Shown: positions 10,178 to 23,600, counted from the first letter of the stretch. The stretch is DNA of 64,000 nt from Schistocephalus solidus (GCA_017591395.1 WEDG01008786.1:1-64000), one strand, 5' to 3'. Made by a program: numbers and translations. Notes: a model not told the origin generated them from the sequence alone.

Positions 10178-13015
10178 TCATCGCTCAGGCTCGTTGCGGA
10201 ACATAAAATTGTCAAGGTTCCTTTTAAAGCTTTCCAGCGATGGTGACATCACAACGTCTTCAGGGAGGGCATTCCATGGTTTAACCACTCTGACAGAGAA
10301 GGAGAACTTGCGCACATCCAGTGTCGCCTGCTGAACACGCAGTTTCAATGGGTGACCTCGGAGATGGGTCGTGGTGGCAAATTCAAAGAAGTCCGAGAAT
10401 TCCAGGCAACAATCAAATCCCTTCACAATGCGGAATGTCTGCAGGAGATCACCACGCATTTGCCTATAACTCAAAGGGAACAGATAAAGATTGATTAGGC
10501 GGGTTGGATACGGCAAGGAGCTTTGACTTCTAACCATTTTGGTGGCTTTCCTCTGTACTCTTTCGAGGCAGTTCTGATCTTGAACTGTCCAGGGTTTCCA
10601 GGCGTGCATAGCATATTCCAAATGTGGCCTAATGAATGTTCCAAAGGTCTTAGCAAAAAGATCTTCATCGAAATCCAAAAAGGCTCGTCTGATGGCATGC
10701 AACACCGAAATTGCCCTCTTCGCCACTTTCAAGCAGTGAGACGATGGTTTTAAGGTGGTGGTCGTCAGCACACCAAGGTCCTTTTGGGTTTCCACGTCTT
10801 TTAAGGCTTCAGCGTTGAGAAAGTAACTTCTACTTTCGGCAGATCCAGATGGGTTGCCTAAGCGAAGTATTGTACACTTATCGACGTTGAACCACAAAAG
10901 CCAATGATTCGACCACTCCTCCAACCGAGTAAGATTGATCTGCAGTTTATCTTCGTCAGCAGGGCTGTGGATTACATTCCAGATTTTAATGTCGTCGGCA
11001 AACATTGCTGCTTCACAGTCGAGATTCCTGACACAATCGTTCACGTATATTAAAAACAGTATTGGCCCCAGTACTGAACCCTGAGGAACCCCACTCTCGA
11101 CCGCAGCAGAACTTGACCTCTCTTGGCCGATGCACACAACCTGGCGCCGACCCACGAGGACGTTTTCGATCCCCTTGAGGAGGTTACCTCTGATTCCAAT
11201 TCTTTCTAGCTTGTACAGCAGTCTCTCGTGCGGCACAGTATCGAAGGCCTTTTGAAAGTCAATGAAGGCAATGTGAACCGCGTGTCTATCTTCAAGTGCT
11301 TGGGTCCACCTCTGGAGCGAATACAGCAAATTCGTTGTGCATGATCTTCCTTTTCTGAACCCGTGTTGACAGCTTGATAACATATTATGAGTCTCTAGGA
11401 ATTTCACTAATTCGCTCTTGATGATCCTTTCCATAATCTTGCCAAGGATGCATGTTAAGCTTATGGGCCTGTAGTTTGTCACTGACGCCCGGCTACCGCT
11501 TTTGTACAAGGGAGTTATATGTGCCAGCTTCCAATCGAAAGGAAGTGTTCCGGAGTCAAAGGACTTTTGAAAGAGCATTGACAGAGGTGCTGAAAGTTCA
11601 TTGGCGAGTTCTTTCAGAAGCTTGGGTGGAAACTCGTCTGGTCCTGGGGATTTCGACTCTTTTAGTTCTTTTAATTCCTTTTGGATCAGAAACTCTGAGA
11701 ATAGTATGTGGCTAATGCTTGCAGTCAGCGGGTTATCCACTGAGGGACGAAGGAACCTTGCCTCGTTTGTGAAGACTGAGCGGTAGAACTGTGAAAAGTA
11801 CTCGGCTTTTTTTCTGTTTTCAGAAATTTCGACGCCCACGGCAGTCTTAATCAGCGGTATTTGATGTTTATTCCTTGTACATCTACGGAGGTAACTGTAG
11901 ACTAACTTTGGATTCTACGTTGCCTTTTGTAGCAATGTCTTCTCAAATTCTCTTCGCGTTTTAAGAATAAGGCATCTCATTTTGTTTCTCTGTGTTTTAT
12001 ACTTATTAAAATAGTCTACTTGATTAGACTCGCAATATTTTCTCCACAACTTGGGCTTCCTGTTTATTTCCCTTTTTAAGTTGCTGTCTAGCCACCCAGG
12101 ACGCTTGCTGTGATGGACACTCGTTAGCGGGCAGTGGTTGTCAATAAGTTGCAGAAGAACATTTCGGAAGGACTCCCAATCTTCATTTACGGTGCTTGAA
12201 AACATTGAGGTCCAGTTGATGTCTGTTAAATCTGCTCGCATCTGATGAAAGTTTCCTCGCCAAAAGTTACGCCGTTTTTCCTCTAAAGCAGGTGCAACGG
12301 AGAATAAGGAGTAGTCCCACATAAGCACCACATGATCACTACGACCGAGCGGAGGCATTGAAATAATCTCGTCAATGCTGCCTGATGTTTTCGTGAAAAC
12401 CAGGTCAAGACAGTTAGCCCTTTGTCCTTCACGTGTTCTGGTGGGGAAAGGGACATGCTGTGTGAGGAGTGCATTCAAGGTCTTTTGCAGAAAAACATAA
12501 TCAAAAGTCGATTTCAGGCATGATGATTGAACAGTGCTCCAGTTAATTCCTGGTGCGTTGAAGTCACCCATAATCATGACATTAGATCTACGGGAGAAAT
12601 TTTCTAATTGTTACAACAAGTGGGTGTCCGCGACTCGGTCTATCCTAGGTGGCCGATAGACAATGAGGACTTCCAGACATGGAGAGCCAAGAGCCTTGAT
12701 GTTCAACCATATGGCTTCCGTGCTGCACGCAAACTTGCTCGTCTTGTCAGACATTATTAGCACGTCTTTCACTGACACAATTATTCCACCACCCTGTCGG
12801 TTTTCTCTGTCCCTCCGATATATTTGATACCCAGAAAATGTTATTTCGCTATCTCGAATACTGCCCGACAGCCAGGTTTCGGTTACTGCTATCACGTCCG
12901 GAGATACTTCGGCAAGGCAAATATTTAACTCATCAAGTTTTGATAAAAGGCTTTGCGCATTTGTATACAAGCACTTCAATTTTGCGCCAACCAAATTTCC
13001 TGTTGCGTTTGTCAA
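10178..13015 (-). pseudogene. CR1-like ORF2: APE endonuclease + reverse transcriptase
   Basis: The whole region is one frame. The endonuclease shows YTNAQSLLSKLDEL, VTETWL, GDFNAPGINW and RSDHV. The RT shows SPGPDEFPPKLLKEL, NYRPISLTCILGKIMERII, QHGFRKGRSCTTNLL, FIDFQKAFDTVPHERLL, GVPQGSVLGPILFLIYVND and the catalytic FADD box. The thumb reads FIRPHLEYAMHAWKPW. Only two in-frame stops break it: TAA at 12613-12611 and TAG at 11917-11915. It is therefore recently active but now inactive unless readthrough occurs. The final 553 codons (11839-10178) are uninterrupted. Confidence 0.9.
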
Positions 13016-13119
13016 TTTTATGGGCCCAACTGCGTCTCCTCTAACGTCAAGGTCGTATGTCTTTTCCGTTTCTTGATGATTTTCGGTTACTCTGGTTTCT
13101 TTAGTGAGAACGCTGGGCG

Positions 13120-14342
13120 TTACGGAATCAGTTCTGACATCTCTTTGGGCAATTGGTTCCCTGATGGTTTTGGCGTTAGTGAGGTAGCTGCCATTGTCCT
13201 CAGAACAATCGGTTGGTTCAATGGAAAATTTGTATTCTTTTGAACTACCTTCCCCTTGAAAATAGCCAGATTGTGTTCGCCAGCCTTCAGTCTTGATTGT
13301 AGTTCCAAGACAAGTTCCCGGCGTTTCAGCATTTCCGCAGGGGAGTAGTCCGGTTGAAAAAAACCTCTTTATGCGAGTGACGTAGGTTAGTTTTTTTGGA
13401 TAGGATCGCCTTGAATTGCTCTTTGCTCCCTAGCATTATTTTCAGAGGTCGCGGTCGCGGCGTTCCTATGCTGTCTTCAGACTTTTTGCCGATCCGGAAT
13501 GCTTTAATAACTTTTACTTCCACGCACGGTGGGAGTAACCGGTTTAGGAGGCCATTAAACGAAGCAAGGTCTTCGGTGACACGGTCTTCTGGTCGGACTG
13601 CAGTTGACTCGTGCAAACCCTGAATAACTAAACACTGTTATCGATCCTGGTGCTTGGAATTTTCGCTTCCTCCTAAGTTCTCCTTAGGGGCACGAGAACG
13701 GTTTGCAGAGCTCTCGTTGGGATTAAGTCTACCTCTGACCATAATCTCATCTGAATGCTTCAATGAATCCATCAGAGTTGATTGTGAGTTTGTCCTCCTG
13801 TTGTGGTGTTTCCCCATTGCAGCTTGCCACGCGTTTGTTTCTTCGGATTCAACTACGGGCTCTTTATAACACCAAAGATAGCAGGATGAGATTTGTGGTT
13901 TGCGCTGGTCGTCGTCCGTAGGATTCAGAGACTGTGTTCCTGCTATCCGGTCGTTATGGGTAATCGCGTCCGAACATTGTGAGCTGTAACAAGTTGTAGT
14001 TTTTGATACTTTTCGTGCTTTAATCACTGCCTTTTTAACTGGAATATTGCTAAGCGTATTTCGTCGAGTAATGTTATCTTGCAAGAGCTTCCTTAAGTCT
14101 GCAAGCTCATTTTCTAGTTTTTGAACTCTTAGTAAAATATAAGAACATCCAACGCAAGATTCGTCCACGTAGCCAACGGATTTGGCTGCCATTACGCTTT
14201 TTGCGCGCTTTGCTGGTTTTTGGTTACAAGTATAAACTGATTGAGTGCCAGTCGTGGATGTCGAAGCCAGCTCAACGGGCTTTCCTTTAAAAGAAGTTCC
14301 GTGACTGGTTCTGTTGCTAGAAAACAATTGTTTTGAGTCCAT
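13120..14342 (-). pseudogene. CR1-like ORF1 protein (one stop, one frameshift)
   Basis: Starts at an ATG at 14342. The first 234 codons contain a Cys pair (CVGC) followed by a heptad-like ILLRVQKLENELADLRKLL, a likely coiled coil. An in-frame TAA at 13640-13638 interrupts it, and the same frame resumes (KAFRIGKK, RPRPLKIML, RHSHKEVFF). At the T-run (plus-strand A7) near 13359-13365 the frame shifts by one base into PAEMLKRRELVLELQSRLK...NLAIFKGKVV. This is the usual CR1 ORF1 layout for RNA binding. Total length would be about 405 codons. Confidence 0.7.
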
Positions 14343-14559
14343 AAATGTTAAAACACTGCGTAAAAGTATGTTCTCCTTTGAGCGTATAACGAAAATTTCC
14401 GACTGGCTTTGGAGTATGGCGAGTATTTAATGCAATATGAGCAAAAATGTTTATACTTGTTCAAAAACGCTTTTGTTAAATACTAAAAACGGTATGAAGG
14501 ATATTCAGGAACGACTCAGCCGTTCGGAGATTTCGAAGGTCCTGAATAACTTCAGATCT

Positions 14560-15009
14560 TCACGAGGTTGTACACGTTTGGTTACCTGAGTGGTTCTCAG
14601 TTTTTATTGGTGCAGAGCCTGCGCAGTCAACTTGAATAAGATGATAAACAAATTCCAATTTGATCCGTTTTAGGACGAATTTCGGCACAAGAAAGAATTC
14701 CAGATGAGCAGGAAGCAAGTAAGTACATGCAGTTGAAACAGTATTGTCCGGAACAGTCCTAGTGAAGTGGTAACGAAGATCAAATTGTCCAAGTTGGAGA
14801 ACAAATAATTGGTGGTGCTTATAGGGTCTTCTTGGTCCAGGTTGACAAATTAGTCTTCGAGTAAAATACCTCTGAACGTTTTCAATCTTACTGCGGTCAG
14901 AGGCGTTAATCATCCCAAAGTGGGGACTGCAGTATTCGAGAATAACATAGACTGGAACCTCAACATGACTGACTGCTCTGAAATACCATTTGACCAGATA
15001 CTTTTGCAC
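14560..15009 (-). pseudogene. CR1-type LINE thumb-region fragment
   Basis: The minus frame holds ILEYCSPHFGMINASDRSKIENVQRYFTRRLI, in the order LEY...D...E.VQR.FTR that follows the RT in CR1-type pol. There are no catalytic boxes. It is a separate, older copy from the element at 9990-14345. Confidence 0.6.
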
Positions 15010-15149
15010 GCGGGCAGAAATTTGATTTTTAATTAAAAGTCTTGTTTCTGGTTCGTCTTGAAAATATAACCCAAATTTCTCCCACTCACTTATGAAAATG
15101 AGGTGATGCTTACTATTAAAACAGTCCTATTCATCGAAGAAATAATTCA

Positions 15150-15640
15150 AAAAGTGTAGCTTAACTAGAAAGAGCCGAAATCTCAAGGCCTTGAGGAAAT
15201 CCCGGTCAAGCTGTCGAAGGAGCCTGCTTCCGAAATGGTCCAACCGCTAGTCTCACTCTTCCAGGCGTCATTTCATATTGCATGTCAACCCACCGATTGG
15301 AAGTACCAAACCACCACTCCGTTGTTTAAGAATTGAAGTTAAGTGTCTGCTAATAACTACAGGCTGGTGAGTCTCAACTCCATTTGTTGGAAAATCGTGG
15401 AGAAAATCATCAAGAAAGTTGTGATGCAATTCCTCTAGCAGTATCACCTCTTCTCTTATACCCAAAAACATTTTCGCCGGGTACGGTATTGTCTTACGAA
15501 TCTCTTCTTATCACTTGAACGCTAAATAAAAGCACGCAACGAAGGCAAAATGGTGCACGCCCTGCACATCGACTTTAAAAAGGACTTTGAAAGCGTTCCT
15601 TTCCAGCGACTCCCTTTTTTAACTGCGTAGCGTAGGCTTT
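15150..15640 (+). pseudogene. CR1-type reverse transcriptase fragment, plus strand
   Basis: The plus frames read KLSKEPASEMVQPLVSLFQASF, PTDWK, NNYRLVSLNSICWKIVEKII and, after stops, HALHIDFKKDFESVPFQRL. These correspond to the fingers, the RPISL..I..K..E+I box and the FIDF.KAFD.V box of LINE RTs. Several stops are present and no catalytic box is visible. Confidence 0.65.
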
Positions 15641-15664
15641 CGCGGAATCATCCCTTTATAATTT

Positions 15665-16290
15665 AGTATAATTCCGTTTATATAAGGGAGATAGGCAAAG
15701 CCTTTGAAAACCCTTTTTACAGATAGACGCTAGCAAAATAAGCAAATGTTACATGGCGATAGTCGTTTTAGTATATCGATCATTGCAGTCGACTAAATAT
15801 ATGTCCATCAAGTAAAAATTCATCAAGTCTTCTTTTAAACATTTCAACGTTTTCAACCTGAACAACCGAAGTTGGCAGTTTGTTCCATTCTTCAGTCACC
15901 CAGAATTTTTTCACCGGACGGTCCCAAAGATTACAAGTCGGCGCCAACAGTCCGCGTAGGCAACAATAGTGAGTGGTGTTCGACTGCACCCAACTTAATC
16001 TGCGCTGCCACTTCAAAAGGTTTTTTTCTGTTTGATAGACTCATGTAAGCCAATCATGCCTCATAAGTCAGGTAGCTTTGACCTCGAACAAGCTTGGTCG
16101 CACGACGTTGGACCTTTTAAAGTGTGCTGATGTCTTTGACAGGCCACGATCTCCAGGCTTGGATGGCAAATGCTAACTGTGGTCGTACGAACATCCTCAA
16201 GACCTTATAAAGGCCTACTTCGTAGAAATTTTCAGAGGATCACTTAATTAAATACAAGTTGGAAATTGCGGATTTTGCTACTGGTGAGCA
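15665..16290 (-). pseudogene. 5'-truncated CR1-like LINE 3' end
   Basis: The minus frame 15780-16016 gives WVTEEWNKLPTSVVQVENVEMFKRRLD, homologous to VVKPWNALPEDVV...FKRNLDNF of the element at 9990-14345. Farther up, the frame near 16090-16220 gives VRPQLAFAIQAWRSW and VQRRATKLV. The 3' UTR (GGGAGATAGGCAAAGCCTTTGA) matches that element's GGGAAATAGGC...CCTTTGAG. It is a diverged relative. Confidence 0.7.
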
Positions 16291-17569
16291 ATGGAACAAT
16301 GACGTCAGTAAGAGCGTGATTAACATCCCGAAGACTCTCGAAGCCTCTATATATTGTAAGGCTCGTGAGTAACAGAGTAAATCCTTCAATGATCAGAGGT
16401 TGGTATGGTTCTTCTTAGCATTTCCGTGTAAGCTTGTGCTTCAAATCAGCAAAGATACTGATGGGATTGTAATACACAAGCCCTTTGTGTCTGTTTGTCG
16501 CTCCTCTATTAGTTCTGTATTCCGAATTGAGGTTCCATTCAGCCCTCTTTGACCTTTTTCCTTTCCTACATGGGGTAATGACCTTTAAATCCGTACGTAA
16601 ATACTAAACATACAATAATAAACGCAGTATAATAAAAGCAATACAAACAAACCGACTGTTTATTGTCTTTCTAACAAGCACTATCAAAGGGGGAGGGTGG
16701 GGCTGAAGACCACCACCAAGAAGGGAAATAAACCTGAAGCGTCCTTCTGAGAACCCATCTGTCCTGATTACAGCACAATGAGGGAGGTTGGAGCTGGGGC
16801 TACCACCAGGGAGGGGATCGACTGTGCAGAGCCACTTCACCCCCTCATTCCGGAACTCGGTGTCCCCGCGGTCACATATTCAAACAAAAACACAAATTCA
16901 GTCCCTAGCGGCCGTTTCAGGGTAGCAAGCAGATGTTCTGCACTGGTTGAATCACTAATGAAGCCCATATTTTTATGATCACAGTTATACAAACTATATC
17001 GATGTTTAAATGAGGCGGATAATAGGTGAACAAAATAACGTCATTCGCAGTCTGGATGTGCTTATGAGGGATGAGTCTTATGGATCTTTCTTGGTCACCG
17101 AATCATGACAGTCGATTTTTCGTCTTTTGTCAGAACAATTTGTTTCTCTTCCACATAACTGATTTGGATTACCTGAGTGCACTACCAGCTGAAAATGGTT
17201 ACTCTTTCCCATTCCTTATTTCGTTCTTTCAGGATCTGTGATAGGAAACAAGTGCAAATTTTTCTTACAATTACTCAATGTCCATAGAAAGCTCGATGGG
17301 ATAAAAGTATTCAGAGTTATCTTCCTTTGGATTTCCTAGGCATGCGCATGGCAACCCTGTCTAAATGCAAAACACCATAATCCCGTTAGTCCTAGTTGTC
17401 TTGTGGCCCTGGGAAGTGGGTTGGGCGATATAAAATTAAAAAGGTTTGTGTCCTATTTTTTGCTGAGATGCTTACAGCCTTGAGGATATTGTTCCGCAAC
17501 AGGACCAATTTTGCCTGAACAACAAAGATTTATGTTAGTTCTCATTCCTTCATACGATTTCTGCTTCAG
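16291..17569. other. No gene recognised
   Basis: I searched for the preceding MIOS exon (the MKCVAW/LLAVGQANGR part) and did not find it. Only short ORFs and AT-rich sequence are visible. Confidence 0.35.
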
Positions 17570-17628
17570 TTTCGCGTTCTAACCGTTGTTGTACATTTTT
17601 GGCCTGGAACCCCTGGAAGACCAACCTC
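17570..17628 (+). CDS. MIOS: MIOS exon 1 of those found (propeller)
   Basis: The acceptor TTCAG lies just before and the donor GTAAGT just after. The first two bases complete a codon from an unseen upstream exon, and the end is phase 0. The translation [19 protein letters not shown] matches the vertebrate segment containing NTLAWNP at a WD40 blade. No upstream partner was found. Confidence 0.82.
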
Positions 17629-20600
17629 GTAAGTCACTCTTGTTGTCTCTGCTGCGGTCTCCGCGCCCATGAATATATTTGCTGAATGTCGGATATCATT
17701 TCACCTGGTCAAGCGCCTTTACACACTAAGGCTAGGGCTTTGCGATTTAAGCCGAAAAAGCACTATATTGTAATACGTCCTGCAGCACTGTGAAATTTTT
17801 ACGCTTAGGATAGTATCTGCTAGAACACCACAAGCATAGTTTTCTGCTTTTTCAGTCACTCGCTGTCCACCTCAGTTGCCCTTAAAGCAGTTCTTTTTTC
17901 AAGTCTGTTTATTTGGCCCTGGTTCGAGTCTAGTCTAGCTGATTGAATAAATAGGATTACTAACTCGGGCAGCAACCCTCATTCGAGACTTGGTCAGTAG
18001 GTAGTTCATGATCATGCGCGAAGTGTCGTTGCAATTTGGTTCGCACTAACAATGGTTGAGGCTAAAATGTGCCGAGTGGTTAACTCTCACGTGATGGTCG
18101 CAATATATATATTTCTTGGTGGAAAAAATACATTATACTGAAAATGTATAATAAGCAACAACCACATATAAGATAGTGAAAATAATAAGCCATTATAATC
18201 CTGAGTGCGATGGGTAGAAAACGGCAGGTTGTACAAGTATTTGCATAGTTAAGTTAATCCTAAGGTTCTACACGTTCAAAACCTACGAAAACATGGGTTC
18301 CCGTATAGCTTCTAGCTTTATTGTATATTTTTGGAAGATACAGCATCCATCCGCCTTGTCGGCATGATCGTTGTCGAGTAGTCCTCGGTTCTGTTGGTTA
18401 CCGTAAAATCGAAACAGTTGTAGATCCGTCAATGCTAGGGTGAGCACTGTCACGAGATCCTCAGTTGTCAGGCGGTAAATGAGAACTGATCAAATTTTAT
18501 ACATTCCTATCACTGAATAAATAAGGTTGTTTATATTCCGAGATTATATCACGAAAGAAGAAGGTACATCGAAAAATGGAAACCCCTAACGCCCCTCACT
18601 TCTGGTCCCTATTACATCGCTATTTACTCCGTCATCCCTCCCGTGGATGTATGCTTGTTTGTGCCCCAGACGCTAACGCAGAAGTCTTAACTGCCACTAT
18701 TCATTTCGTCTGATGATGGATTGGTGTAACCAGCTTGAAAATTGCTCAGTACAACTCTATCTTTTCTACGAGTCTTCTCCTTGCATTTCTCTTCACAAAT
18801 ATTCTGATAAATTATGATTCTTGTGGGAGAGTGTGGTTTACCGATTCGCCTCTTAACTCCAAATTAACTAAAATCCGTTGTCGCGAAAAAACCGACTGTC
18901 ATTCACCAGTTTTTACCTCTTCATCTTATTCTGTATATCCATTCATGAGCCCAAACAGTATGCTTTGCACAAAGAACGATTCTGAACATCCAAGGTGTTT
19001 GCTTCGTCCAAGAATTCTTCATGGCTTTTATGATGGATTTTGCAGCTGCATTTTTTACTGTCGTTTATTGACACATTTTTTCCGTTCCTGTGGTTTCTTC
19101 TTCTCTGCCGGCGTCTTCTTTAGCTAGCACAAGGGCTTGAACGAGGCCGCTCAAATCGCGAACCCTCCATTTTAATTTGGGATGTGGTCAACTCTACTGG
19201 ATCGAACCAATCTTCGGGCAAATTTCTTTCCGCCTACCGGTTTTCCTTCAACACCAAGCATACCAGAGTTAGCAAACAGTAATCACCCAGCCGAAATGCT
19301 GCTCAACTATGGCCAGCCAGTGAATTCAGTTTTCGGTTTGGACAAAACTTCGAATTCGCCCGTTGCTATGTACTGTAACAGACCACTCTGCGATGCTTGT
19401 AAGGAGTATATGTTTACCACCCAACGTACTGTATGCGATGGTTTCGGATGAGTGGGATATCTTATAGTTAACTTTAAGTACCTAGGTTGTACCATGCATA
19501 TTTATTTACTTTTCTATCCGAGTCGGGCCATAGACTGGTTAAGTTTTTGTTTAATTTTTCACCATCTTCATCTCAAAAACTGTTTTTATTTCAAAGTGTT
19601 GTTTAAAGGTTATTGGCACGAGTGGTGGAACCAACCATATAACTTCACAAAAATTTCCTGTCATAACTTGTACCAGCAATGTTCAGCCGCAATTTGTTTA
19701 ACGGCTTTACGCTGTAGCATTATCGTGCTACCAAGACTGCGGATTTAACCAATATATTCTTTACTACTGATCGTCCTGATTGCCACGCCTACTCCTCGAT
19801 AGACGCGGATCAGAAAGTGCCCCTTATCTCGAGGTGTTTGCATCCAAAAAATTAACTGAGTCTGGCGTTCCCGGTCCCTGCACTCACGGTCAGAAAAAGC
19901 AACAGCTAATTTATCCAGGCCTAGAGGGACGCGGTCCGTACGGAATACGTCTACCGCTTGTTGGTTGGCGTGTCAGAGTAAATTAACTGTCCCATCGATC
20001 TACTCAAATTATTCATAAAGCGTTGCATATTTTTATTGATCAGGGGACGAAGTTCGCTTCCATGTTCCATCGGGGGAGAGCTGATTTCCCAAATCACTCT
20101 CCGGGGTCTCGTCGGAATTTTTAAGGGCGCCACATAACTCCGCACTATCGTATTTCTGAATGCCTCTGCTCATTCTGTTTCCTGGAAGCTTAGGCAGTTC
20201 GACGAATGTCTTCACAAGTCGTAGAAACTTTACATACTTATGGATCTTCGGTTTTTCAGCTTTAGCAGCAATAATTTATGCCGTCTTCGACAGGCGTCTC
20301 ATCTCTTTGTTATCTCGGAACCATTATAACCAGACCCTTTATAAGTTTTCAGACCTTATTTCGCTTCATCTAACCTCACCCTGTCTTGTAAATTACATAA
20401 TAGCTGTGTACGTCGGTCAGCATACGGAAAATCTGGTAGTGATGACACCTTTATAACTATTTTGCTGTTTATATCATCGTATCAAATATTGAGTCTCTGT
20501 CCCGTCGACTTTGTAGGGTTTTGGCCTACTTACGCGTTTTATTTGTCATGGGGCATAGGTAATTTTGCGTTAAGCATTTGACATTTAAACTAACTAAACT

Positions 20601-23600
20601 TTACGTTTTCACCCCCAATATTTGTAAAAATTTTTTAATTAATTACAATATTGTCTTTCGGTCGCACTTTTTAACTTTAAGGGCTTTCTTGATGATTTTG
20701 CAAACTAGGAGCGTTTAAAGCATCCTATTCCCCAATCTGTTAGAAGCAGGAATCGGAATTCATAAATATCGGCAGAACATGTCAATAGGAATCTCCCGTA
20801 ACACATACGGTTTTTCCGCTAGATTCCAGGGAGACAAGGGTTAGACACGGGAATATTTAACCTTCCTGCGGTTAAGCGCAAGGCCACTTTCATTGCGATT
20901 GGCGTTCCTCTTCCCCTGTCCTCCGCAAATATCACCCGTTTTCCACTCCTCAGTTCGTTTGGGTTTTCCCGATCGCAGCCCACCGGACGTGTGTCCCTGG
21001 CTTAGTGGTTTGCAGTTTTTTAACAAACAAACCCGTGTCCGAGTCCCATTTATTATCGGCCTTTGGCGACTTAGAACTTAACAGAAACTGGAAATAACTT
21101 CCGGTTTGATCCTTTTTAGGTCATAACGAAAACGTCAATTCATTCGCTTGGCTCTCCAAGGGATCCTTTATCGCAGGCGTAATGGGGAAATGTCTGAAAG
21201 TCTACGATATCTCCGGTAAGTCTATCCTTTTTTTCATTTCATCCTTTTCCGAACACCAAGAAGGATCTCATTATTCCTTACCATGGCCTGTAACTTTCTT
21301 TCGACGTCAAACGAACCAGCAGTATTTGTTTAGTTGATTGATTGTATTTGCGTGTGAACATGATTGTTTTCTTTTATTTTTGTTTGACACTCCTCGTCTA
21401 ACGTTTTTCAAACCAGATCCTAGTAGAGTGTGCCAGATTACGCAAACTCGTCTGGTCAATGGTCTAACGGTGGATCCCCTATTTTCTTCTCGAATTGCCT
21501 CATTTTTTCAGGTAAGTTAAGGTTTTCATTTAAAGGGGACTTTGCTTTTGTTTCGTCTATCGGAATTTCGCACTTTAGGCAGCCATTACGCTGTGAAAAT
21601 CGATCGATTCACATTGTAAAACTATAATCTTCTGGATTACTTTATGAACTTATTCCACCAACTCTATGCGAAAATTATAATTACGCGTTGTTTCTGTGCT
21701 AGGCCTTTTGATTAACATAGGAAACGCCACTGTAATTCAGCCTTAAACAGGTCTCCTTGATATACTTTGAGACAGCACCACTTAACTCAGTCATTTTCGG
21801 TGAGTTCAAAAGGATGCCCTCTGAAATGAGCATCTCGGTCACCTAACAAACAATAATAATCTCATCCTGGGCATGAGAATTCATTGGCCTTTCTTCCTTA
21901 AGTTCATCCAAAGGATAAATGTGAGCTAAGGTTTAGTGTCATTTTAAGTCAAAAATATGACTCACTATTTCTCTTACTCGAAACCCACGTGTCTAACATG
22001 AAGTTTTTAGGATTCTTGCACAGACGGCATTTGTTTGGACAGAGTAATGACAACAAATACTACTGCAGTTGAATAAACCTGCACACTGCCCTACCCAGTA
22101 GGACAGTCAGTAGGTAGCACAGACGTTAATTTAACCGACGCCTCTTTATCCCTCGAGCTTGTTTGCTTTGTTTCACTATTTGACTGTCGGTTTCTGCATT
22201 GGTGCATAGCTCGATTTCGACTCAATTGCCTGTTATATGTTCGTTGTAGTTTTTGATTTTTGAACTCTTAGCTGCAAACAGCATTGTAAGTGTTTAAGCC
22301 TCGACTTATGATGACTTTCAACAGTGGTGGGTTAGACGAATTCTCCTTCTAATGCCAAGATGGGCAAGCACAGTGTTTCGTGTACTAAACCAGTCGTCCC
22401 CGGGTTTTCGGAACTAAGTCATCACGTAAGGCGATCGAGACTATAGACTGTGTTTCGCTCAATTCCTTATTCGCCACAGAACCTTACTTTAGGCACTCCG
22501 GTGAGCGTTTGAGCATCCAGCCCTCAAATTATGGCCTCAATCAAAACCCAACGGACAGTTCGATGATAGTTGGTCCGTCGCAAGCGGTGGAACAACGGTT
22601 GTCCTGAGGACAACGTGGCGTTTTTCTGACAAACTAGGCTATAGTAAGGAAACATTGTGCTGCAGTCACCTCACCCCCCTCCTGTACGCCCACCCTTCGC
22701 GTCAAGACGGTGTGATCTTGGTGACGGTCGAAATTTGAGCCATGTCTATAGGATAGCGCACACTAGCTGACCTCTAATGCCACATGAACCAGCTTCTAAG
22801 GAGGAATGCACTGAGCTGCTCTCAAAGAGGATTGTAATAAAAAAAAACAACTGGACTGCGTTACCCGACCGATAGGAAAGCTAAGTGGCGACCGTTAAGG
22901 CCTCTTGATAGTCTAAAAATAATAAAAAATTGATTTACTCATCCAATTACGCTCTGGCATATTAGATTCATGTTTTAAGTGTGTTTGCAAATCCAACATT
23001 GAGGAGTGTTTAGGTAAGCGAGAGGGCGCAAGTTTACTGTCTCCTGGAATCTGCTACTCCCACAGCTCTCCGCTTAACCGTGTCTAGTCGCTTAGCTTCA
23101 GTGATGTAGACGATATCCGACGGCACAACAACTAGTAAATCTTCCAAGATCTTGAATCAGGTTCCATTGACGGTAGCAGCAGGGTACCATACTGAACTTC
23201 AGAGCTTTATGGAGATTTCCCAGATGACCTAGGTGTGTTGGTAACCCCACTGAGAGACACGAAGCTGTGTTGAAAGGAACAGTTTGTCACTTTTTCTCTC
23301 CGGCACTTTAGGCGTCGCTCAGTCCGATGTAACCCTAATTTCTGAGGCTGAAGCTGACAAACTGCTAGCAGAACTGCACCTGCTGCCTCCTAACTTCCAG
23401 TGCTGTTTAAGGCTACTATTGTAATCGGCTACATAAATGCTAGATTATAAGTTTTTAAATAGCTAACTAGCTAAACTTTGTCTGAGAATTCGTTGCCAAA
23501 TAACTGCCAAAATCCTCTACTAATTAATTGTGCCTGGTAGTCATCTAGTGGATTCTAGATTGTTTGCTTAGGAAATCCTGCTTGGGCAGTCAGCTTGCTG

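Larger units (their letters stand above)
9990..14345 (-). mobile_element. Near-complete CR1-like LINE (ORF1 + ORF2)
   Basis: A ~4.35 kb element on the minus strand. ORF1 lies at 14342-13120 and ORF2 (EN-RT) at 13015-10178. The 3' end is a short AT-rich repeat built on TTGAAT units at about 9995-10028. Domain order, a one-frame pol of ~946 codons and the simple-repeat tail are as in CR1-clade elements. It is the least decayed element in the window. Confidence 0.85.
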
